Origin: UBA1359 sp029570385
GTDB lineage: Bacteria; Patescibacteriota; Patescibacteriia; Patescibacteriales; Patescibacteriaceae
NCBI GenBank assembly: GCA_035351315.1
Contig: DAOPVX010000006.1
Coordinates: forward strand, 1-45,982
Direction: 5' to 3'
Length of the DNA stretch: 45,982 nucleotides
The notes under the pieces were generated by a model. That model ran no database searches and was not told the DNA's origin. It worked only from the letters and a program-made list of their open reading frames with translations. Positions 41,222 through 45,982 of the stretch are shown in pieces (the first letter of the stretch is position 1; each line of letters begins with the position of its first letter). The translations under genes were made by a program, and so were the position numbers.

Positions 41222-42154
41222 TTATTCTACCACCTCAACAACTGTTGAACTGCTGCTAGTGCCAATCAGCGGTGTAGCTTGACCGGGCCAATCTTTGGTC
41301 CAATATTCATTTTGACGCATAACTCGGTAAGCATCACCGGGATTACCTAGAAAATACCGCTTGCCGTCGCCAGCAACATACCAAGCTGATTTATCACCCT
41401 CCATTTGTAATAAAATCTTGCCCTTAACTGACTCAACATATTTTGGATTAATCGGCAACATACCCTTGCCTAAAGGATTGTAGCCGGTAACAGCTTCAAG
41501 CTTGTCATCAAAACCATCATTATCCGAATCAGCTTTGTTGGGATCGGTACCCAGAGACTTTTCAATCGTATCAGATAGACCATCGTTATCAGAATCTTGA
41601 CCGCCTAGATTAGCATCCGCTAAAGGAATACTGGCTAAATTCTTGTTAGTCACGCCAATGCCTAGTTTAATAATCAATCCATAAATATTGGCATCAGCTA
41701 AATTCAAATCCATCCGGCATTGTTCATGGCCTTGTTCTATTTTGGTTTTTTCATCTAATAATGCCTGATAGGCAGCCGTTTTCTGTTTAAGCTGATTGTC
41801 GGCCGCCTGCATTTTTTGACTATTAGCTTCGAACTCGGCTTGGATCTTAGCTAGATCCTTTTTCTTTTGAGCCAATTCGGCTTGAGTAGCCGTCAATTCA
41901 CCCTGAGCGCCTTCCAGACCCTGCTTAACTTGGCTAATCTCTAACAATAATTTGGTGTTGGCATTATAAATCCGCACCATAATAGCGACAGCGGCAATAA
42001 CTACCATAAACACTATCGCATAAAACAGATAGCGCTGTAGGCGGCGCACTTTGACTTCTCTAATAATCTGCTCGGGGGCAATGACCGGCTGACCGCAATT
42101 GGGACAGACGGTGCTATTATCAGCCATTTGGCGATTGCACTTGGTGCAAATCAT
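41222..42154 (-). CDS. Zinc-ribbon, transmembrane, coiled-coil protein with calcium-binding repeats
   Basis: 310 residues with a clear modular order. A zinc ribbon (C3, C6, C17, C20) starts the protein and should be cytosolic. A transmembrane helix follows at about 42-61, then a long coiled coil at ~66-145. Two thrombospondin-type-3-like calcium motifs follow: DSDNDGLSD (187-195) and DSDNDGFDD (209-217). Finally a domain at ~243-282 (GKILLQ, WYVAGDGKRYFLGNPGDAYRVM) of a type I recall from many Patescibacteria surface proteins. It bridges cytosol and exterior, so it could be a surface stalk or envelope organiser. It is monocistronic between a good promoter and a terminator. Function unknown. 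Confidence 0.82.
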   Translation of the reverse strand: MICTKCNRQMADNSTVCPNCGQPVIAPEQIIREVKVRRLQRYLFYAIVFMVVIAAVAIMVRIYNANTKLLLEISQVKQGLEGAQGELTATQAELAQKKKDLAKIQAEFEANSQKMQAADNQLKQKTAAYQALLDEKTKIEQGHEQCRMDLNLADANIYGLIIKLGIGVTNKNLASIPLADANLGGQDSDNDGLSDTIEKSLGTDPNKADSDNDGFDDKLEAVTGYNPLGKGMLPINPKYVESVKGKILLQMEGDKSAWYVAGDGKRYFLGNPGDAYRVMRQNEYWTKDWPGQATPLIGTSSSSTVVEVVE

Positions 42155-42165
42155 AAGTGAGGGGT

Positions 42166-42177
42166 TAAGCTAGCTTA
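42166..42177. promoter_or_regulatory. Perfect 12-base palindrome at the transcription start
   Basis: TAAGCTAGCTTA reads the same on both strands and lies just past the predicted start (about 42179) of the zinc-ribbon gene, 12 bases before its ATG. It could be an operator; no regulator is identified. Confidence 0.35.
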
Positions 42178-42185
42178 CTAAAGCC

Positions 42186-42214
42186 ATTATAATACAGACT
42201 GGCAACTTGGGCAA
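42186..42214 (-). promoter_or_regulatory. Promoter for the zinc-ribbon/coiled-coil gene
   Basis: Minus-strand TTGCCC (42209-42214), 17 bases, TATAAT (42186-42191). Predicted start near 42179, giving a 25-base leader. Confidence 0.7.
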
Positions 42215-42308
42215 ATAATTTTTATTGGCTAAAAATAAATACTTTTTTAAATTAGCCAGTTAGGTCTCTGTTTCTTAATCTTTTAGGCCAAAACTAGATA
42301 AAATTAGC

Positions 42309-42336
42309 TTGCTTTTTTGTGGGCGGCGATTATAAT
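42309..42336 (+). promoter_or_regulatory. Promoter giving a leaderless or near-leaderless glycosyltransferase mRNA
   Basis: TTGCTT (42309-42314), 16 bases, perfect TATAAT (42331-42336). The ATG begins 9 bases after the -10 box, so transcription should start within a base or two of the start codon. Confidence 0.65.
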
Positions 42337-42344
42337 AAAATCAT

Positions 42345-43709
42345 ATGACCACAAAAAGTAAATTACGGCAATTGATATTATTACTGGGCGACTGGTTACT
42401 GCTTTACGCTAGTTTGGCGGCGGCGCTATTAATCCGCTATCGGCATTGGCCGGAACCCGATCTTTGGCAGCAACATACCGCTATCTTTAATTGGCTGTTT
42501 ATTGTCTGGCTGCTAATTTTCTATGTAGCCAATCTTTATAATCTTAATATTCTAGCTAAGGGGCCGCGTTTTACCGAACGAGTCATTAAGGCCATCGTGC
42601 CAGCCGGCTTATTGTCATTAATTATTTTTTATCTACTGCCGGCGGTAACTATCGCGCCCAAAACCAATCTATTAATTTTTAGCTTAATTTATACCGGCTC
42701 GTTTCTGGCTTGGCGACATCTCTGGCGCCATAGTTTACGCAAAACTTTGCCGCGCAATAATGTTCTCCTGATTGGCTATAACCAAATGGCCGATGAATTG
42801 TGGCAATTATTAAATAATGCACCGCATCTTGGATATAAGCCAAGGCTATTGTTTACCCGGAATGACGACCAATCGCCAGTTGGCTGGACAGTTATCCGTC
42901 AAGCTGACCAACTGGCTGCGGCGATTAAAGATTACCATATCAATACATTAGTTATCGTCGATCATTATCGCGCTGATGAGCAAATTAATCAAATTCTTTT
43001 TAGCTTATTACCTCTCAATCTAACTTATTTGACTTTATCTAGTTTTTACGAACAATTGACCGGTAAAGTGCCTTTGGCCGCTATTGGCCAATTATGGTTT
43101 TTAGAAAATCTTAATTTAACGGAAAAGCGTTGGTATTTAACCGCTAAACGCGGCTTTGATGTTGTTGTGGCAACCATTGGGCTAATTATCACCGCGCCGC
43201 TATGGCCGCTAATTGCCCTGATAATTAAAATTAGCAGCCGCGGACCGATTATCTTTCAACAACAACGGCTAGGCCGCAACAATCAATCTTTTACTATTTA
43301 TAAATTCCGCACGATGAAAATCACCGGCAATGACTTCCAGCCAACCGGCGATAATGACCAGCGCATTACGGCTGGCGGCCGCTGGCTAAGACAAACCAGG
43401 TTGGATGAAATTCCGCAATTAATCAATATTATCAAGGGCGATATGAGTTTTATCGGTCCTCGTCCGGAACGGCCGGAATTAATCGCCAATCTGACTAAAG
43501 AATTGCCATTCTATCACGTCCGCGGTTTAATCCGTCCCGGTATAACCGGTTGGGACCAGGTGTCGGGCGAATATCATTCACCATCACTAGAAGATACCTA
43601 TAAAAAACTGCAGCACGATCTCTTTTATCTAAAAAATTGTTCAATCTATTTGGATTTGACGATTATTTTAAAAACGCTAACGACGGTTTTATCTAGAGAA
43701 GGAAAATAG
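42345..43709 (+). CDS. Polyprenyl glycosylphosphotransferase (WbaP/WcaJ type)
   Basis: 454 residues. Four N-terminal transmembrane helices (about 10-30, 46-66, 80-100, 108-125), a CoA-binding-like Rossmann middle (NVLLIGYNQMADELW), then a re-entrant hydrophobic segment at ~272-295. The C-terminal catalytic domain of the bacterial sugar transferase family shows GPIIFQQQRLGRN, YKFRTM, RLDEIPQLINIIKGDMSFIGPRPERPE (seen as LDEIPQL and SFIGPRPERPE) and RPGITGWDQVSGEY. It attaches a sugar-1-phosphate to undecaprenyl phosphate, starting a surface glycan; a second initiating enzyme of another family is at 14887. The GT4 gene follows after 4 bases. Confidence 0.93.
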   Translation: MTTKSKLRQLILLLGDWLLLYASLAAALLIRYRHWPEPDLWQQHTAIFNWLFIVWLLIFYVANLYNLNILAKGPRFTERVIKAIVPAGLLSLIIFYLLPAVTIAPKTNLLIFSLIYTGSFLAWRHLWRHSLRKTLPRNNVLLIGYNQMADELWQLLNNAPHLGYKPRLLFTRNDDQSPVGWTVIRQADQLAAAIKDYHINTLVIVDHYRADEQINQILFSLLPLNLTYLTLSSFYEQLTGKVPLAAIGQLWFLENLNLTEKRWYLTAKRGFDVVVATIGLIITAPLWPLIALIIKISSRGPIIFQQQRLGRNNQSFTIYKFRTMKITGNDFQPTGDNDQRITAGGRWLRQTRLDEIPQLINIIKGDMSFIGPRPERPELIANLTKELPFYHVRGLIRPGITGWDQVSGEYHSPSLEDTYKKLQHDLFYLKNCSIYLDLTIILKTLTTVLSREGK

Positions 43710-43713
43710 AATT

Positions 43714-44829
43714 ATGGCTAAAAAAATCTTACAAATTAACAAGTTCTACTACCCTTGGATAGGCGGTGTGGAAACCGTAGTGAAAGATATTGCCGACAGC
43801 CTCAATGGCCAACCGGATTGGCAAGTGGATGTTTTGGCTTGCCAAGCCAAAGGACGACGAACAATAGAAAATATCAACGGCGCTACTGTCTACCGGGCGG
43901 CCAGCTATGGCAAATTGCTAGGTATGCCCGTATCGCTAGATTTTTTTCGTTTGCTGAAAAAGCTATGGAATAATTATGATCAAATAATCATCCATCATCC
44001 TTTTCCGTTAGTAAATCTAGCTCTACCGTTTCTGCCGAAAAAACCGCTAGTGATTTGGTATCACTGCGATATTGTTCGGCAAAAAATCAGCAAGTTGCCG
44101 TTTCTCCCATTTATCAATTACGGATTGCGTCAAGCTAGACTTATTTTAGCCAGCAGCCAAAGATTGATTGATTTTTCCAAGCCACTAGGCCGCTACAAAA
44201 ATAAATGCCGCGTGGTTTATTTTGGTCTTAAATTAGCTGATTATCAAGTGGATGAAACCATTAATAAACAAGCGCAAACAATTCGCCAGCAATATGCCGT
44301 TAACGATAAATTAATCTTGAGCATTGGTCGACTGGTTTATTATAAGGGCTTTGAGTATCTAATTGCGGCCATGGCAGATAATGATTATGGCCTACTAATC
44401 GTCGGCCAAGGCCCGGAAGAGGCCAAGTTGCGCCAATTGATTAACCACTACAATCTAAACGAACGAGTTCAAATAATCCCCGCCGTAGCCGATACCCGCC
44501 CCTATTACGCGGCTAGCGATCTATTTGTCCTGCCGTCTTGCGCGGCTAGCGAAGCTTTTGGCATCGTCCAGCTGGAGGCCATGGCTTATGGTAAGCCGGT
44601 TGTCAATACTGATCTGCCAACCGGCGTGCCAGAAATCAGCCTGGATGGCCAGACCGGCTTGACAGTGCCGCCGCAAGATTCAGCGGCTTTAGCGACAGCG
44701 ATTAAAAAAATATTGGATAACCCCGAGCTAGCTGAAGGATACGGCCAAGCGGCCGGTCAACGAGCCCGAGCAATATTTGACAAGCAATTATTTACTGAGA
44801 AATTAAACCAATTATTGTCGGACCAATAA
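43714..44829 (+). CDS. Glycosyltransferase family 4 (GT-B)
   Basis: 371 residues, GT-B fold. The N-terminal domain begins ILQINKFYYPWIGGVETVVKDIA with the glycine loop. The donor domain shows ILSIGRLVYYKGFEYLI, LIVGQGPEEAKLR, and the catalytic E-x7-E segment SEAFGIVQLEAMAYGKPVV. It probably adds the second sugar to the lipid-linked product of the preceding enzyme, with which it is cotranscribed. The sugar is unknown. Its last 18 bases overlap the convergent GT9 gene. Confidence 0.93.
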   Translation: MAKKILQINKFYYPWIGGVETVVKDIADSLNGQPDWQVDVLACQAKGRRTIENINGATVYRAASYGKLLGMPVSLDFFRLLKKLWNNYDQIIIHHPFPLVNLALPFLPKKPLVIWYHCDIVRQKISKLPFLPFINYGLRQARLILASSQRLIDFSKPLGRYKNKCRVVYFGLKLADYQVDETINKQAQTIRQQYAVNDKLILSIGRLVYYKGFEYLIAAMADNDYGLLIVGQGPEEAKLRQLINHYNLNERVQIIPAVADTRPYYAASDLFVLPSCAASEAFGIVQLEAMAYGKPVVNTDLPTGVPEISLDGQTGLTVPPQDSAALATAIKKILDNPELAEGYGQAAGQRARAIFDKQLFTEKLNQLLSDQ

Positions 44830-45954
44830 CCGCTCCACCGTCGCCCAAACTTCATCAACAGCAATAGCTAGCATATTGGGACAGGGCTCTAAATGACAAC
44901 GAATTCCCTGACAATAGTGGGCTGATTTATAAAACAAATTTACTTGAGGGCCGCGCGCTTGCCAACGATTGATACCGGACCATGGATTCATGAAAGAGAT
45001 AGTTGGCACGCCTTGAGCGGCCGCCAAATGGCCAGGACCGGATTCATTACCGATAAACAATTTGGCTTGACCAATTAGCTGGTAGCTGGCCGGGATATTG
45101 AGCTGACCAATAGCGTTAACTAAACGATCAGTGGCCGACAAAGCGGCGGCCAGTTTATCAAATAATAACTGATCTTCCGCGCCGCCAATAACCACCAGTT
45201 TATAACCAGGATAATTATCAATAATCCGCTGAGCCAGAGCGGCAAAATTAGCCACCGGCCATTGCCGATAACTACGGCCGGCGCCCAAATGGAGAATAAT
45301 AAAATCGGTTAACTGCTGTTGTTGGCTAAAATTGTTAACGGCGGCTAAATCATTGGTTGACAGCCGAATAGCCGCCGTTGGCATCGCTCCAGTATAACCT
45401 AGCAGTTTGACCAAAGAAAAATAAATCTCCGTCTGCGGCTGCTGTCGCCGGTAGCTGGCGGCTTGAGTCAACAGGAAACTAAGGACTTTGGGCCGATAAC
45501 CTAAACGATAGCTAGCTCGTGACCAAAACATGGCCAAAACATTCATGGGGCTGCCCTGCAAGTCAACCACCACCTCGGTTTCCTGAGTTTTGATAAAACT
45601 GGCTAGCTGTTTAATCTTGGTCAGACGCAAGAAATCAGTCAGTCGGCTATGATGGACATCAGGTAAAGACTCCAGCGGCAGAAGCCGGTCAATGGCCGGA
45701 TTATTAGCTAAAACCGCCTTATTCCAAGGAGAACAAGCGACGGTCAACTCGGCCGCCGGAAAAAGCTGACGCAAAGCCTCAATGGTTGGCAGAGCTAGAA
45801 AAGCATCGCCAATCCGATCAAACTTCAAAACCAATAGCCGCTTAACCTGATTCGGCTGGACAGCCGGCCGAGATAGCCCGATAAATAGTAGCCAACCAAA
45901 GGCGTCAATCAAGGTCGCCACCAAGCTTAAAAAATAACCGCGGTAGTCTTTCAT
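44812..45954 (-). CDS. Glycosyltransferase family 9 (heptosyltransferase-like)
   Basis: 380 residues. The N terminus has a hydrophobic segment (about 6-26), then RLLVLKFDRIGDAFLALPTIEAL, the start motif of ADP-heptose:LPS heptosyltransferases (seen as KFDRIGDAFLALPT). Later motifs are LHLGAGRSYRQWPVANFAALA and FIGNESGPGHLAAAQGVP. Whether heptose is really the donor is unknown; Patescibacteria generally lack classical LPS, so another sugar is likely. The enzyme would act on a lipid-linked or envelope glycan. It converges on the GT4 gene with an 18-base overlap; only 28 bases remain upstream in the window, and no promoter can be judged. Confidence 0.88.
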   Translation of the reverse strand: MKDYRGYFLSLVATLIDAFGWLLFIGLSRPAVQPNQVKRLLVLKFDRIGDAFLALPTIEALRQLFPAAELTVACSPWNKAVLANNPAIDRLLPLESLPDVHHSRLTDFLRLTKIKQLASFIKTQETEVVVDLQGSPMNVLAMFWSRASYRLGYRPKVLSFLLTQAASYRRQQPQTEIYFSLVKLLGYTGAMPTAAIRLSTNDLAAVNNFSQQQQLTDFIILHLGAGRSYRQWPVANFAALAQRIIDNYPGYKLVVIGGAEDQLLFDKLAAALSATDRLVNAIGQLNIPASYQLIGQAKLFIGNESGPGHLAAAQGVPTISFMNPWSGINRWQARGPQVNLFYKSAHYCQGIRCHLEPCPNMLAIAVDEVWATVERLLVRQ

Positions 45955-45982
45955 AAAATTATTTCTTTCTGGCTACAAAATT

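Noticed and set aside
1..45982. CRISPR arrays, insertion sequences, prophage or integrative-element ends
   Set aside because: No spaced repeats, transposase or integrase genes, or flanking direct repeats were seen; the VirD4-like loci look like resident genes with the same base and codon use as their neighbours.

Overview
The window looks like a chromosomal segment of a Candidatus Patescibacteria (CPR) genome, probably Parcubacteria-like, but no rRNA is present to place it. The evidence is compact, nearly gapless operons, two VirD4/TraG-type ATPase loci of the kind common in CPR genomes, several minimal housekeeping enzymes (AlaS ending after its editing domain, RpoA without a C-terminal domain, a shortened L13), and no amino-acid or cofactor biosynthesis pathway. 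The standard genetic code is used: the gene at 11634-13136 ends in TGA. I count 43 protein genes, 39 of them on the minus strand. I see no tRNA, rRNA, CRISPR array, transposase or integrase. No stretch over 300 bases lacks a gene; the longest gaps (42155-42344, 41063-41221, 35856-35997, 25429-25566, 4897-5019) hold promoters, a terminator and RNA-like structure.

Layout by position. 1-4896 (minus): a partial SAM methyltransferase, an HD hydrolase, a conserved hypothetical, a fused VirD4-like membrane ATPase and a small charged protein. 5020-5991 (plus): a CorA-type channel. 5969-13136 (minus): tRNA dihydrouridine synthase, CysS, a possible 34-residue membrane peptide, a processive-type glycosyltransferase, and a second VirD4-like system split into two genes. 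13207-14830: a sigma-region-4/HARE-HTH regulator and L21. 14887-21159: an envelope polysaccharide cluster (TagO/WecA-like transferase, Wzy-like polymerase/ligase, DUF192 protein, GT2, GT4, Wzx-like flippase). 21274-25428: the infA-rpmJ-rpsM-rpsK-rpsD-rpoA-rplQ-rplM-rpsI operon, with a consensus sigma70 promoter at one end and an intrinsic terminator at the other. 25567-35855: galE, alaS, an O-antigen-ligase/TPR protein, mnmA, a CofE-like ligase, tgt, a beta-propeller lipoprotein and a DNA polymerase III delta'-like subunit. 35998-42154: a very large secreted multidomain protein, a small membrane protein, and a zinc-ribbon/coiled-coil/calcium-repeat membrane protein. 42345-45954: a polyprenyl glycosylphosphotransferase and GT4 (plus), then a convergent GT9 (minus).

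Three themes recur. One is a surface glycan assembly line: initiating transferases at 14887 and 42345, several glycosyltransferases, a flippase and two ligase/polymerase candidates. The second is a cell-surface DNA or protein transfer ATPase present both as one fused polypeptide and as a split pair. The third is an extracellular interaction and scavenging set. It is headed by the 1526-residue protein that joins a zinc phospholipase C/S1-P1-like domain to an intact staphylococcal-nuclease domain, a lamin-tail domain and two LamG-like lectin domains.

The strongest unexplained non-coding signal is at 41073-41158, where a 15-bp and an 8-bp helix stack around a G-rich loop. The loop is exactly complementary to a C-rich tract lying at the ribosome-binding position of the next gene, a predicted pseudoknot.
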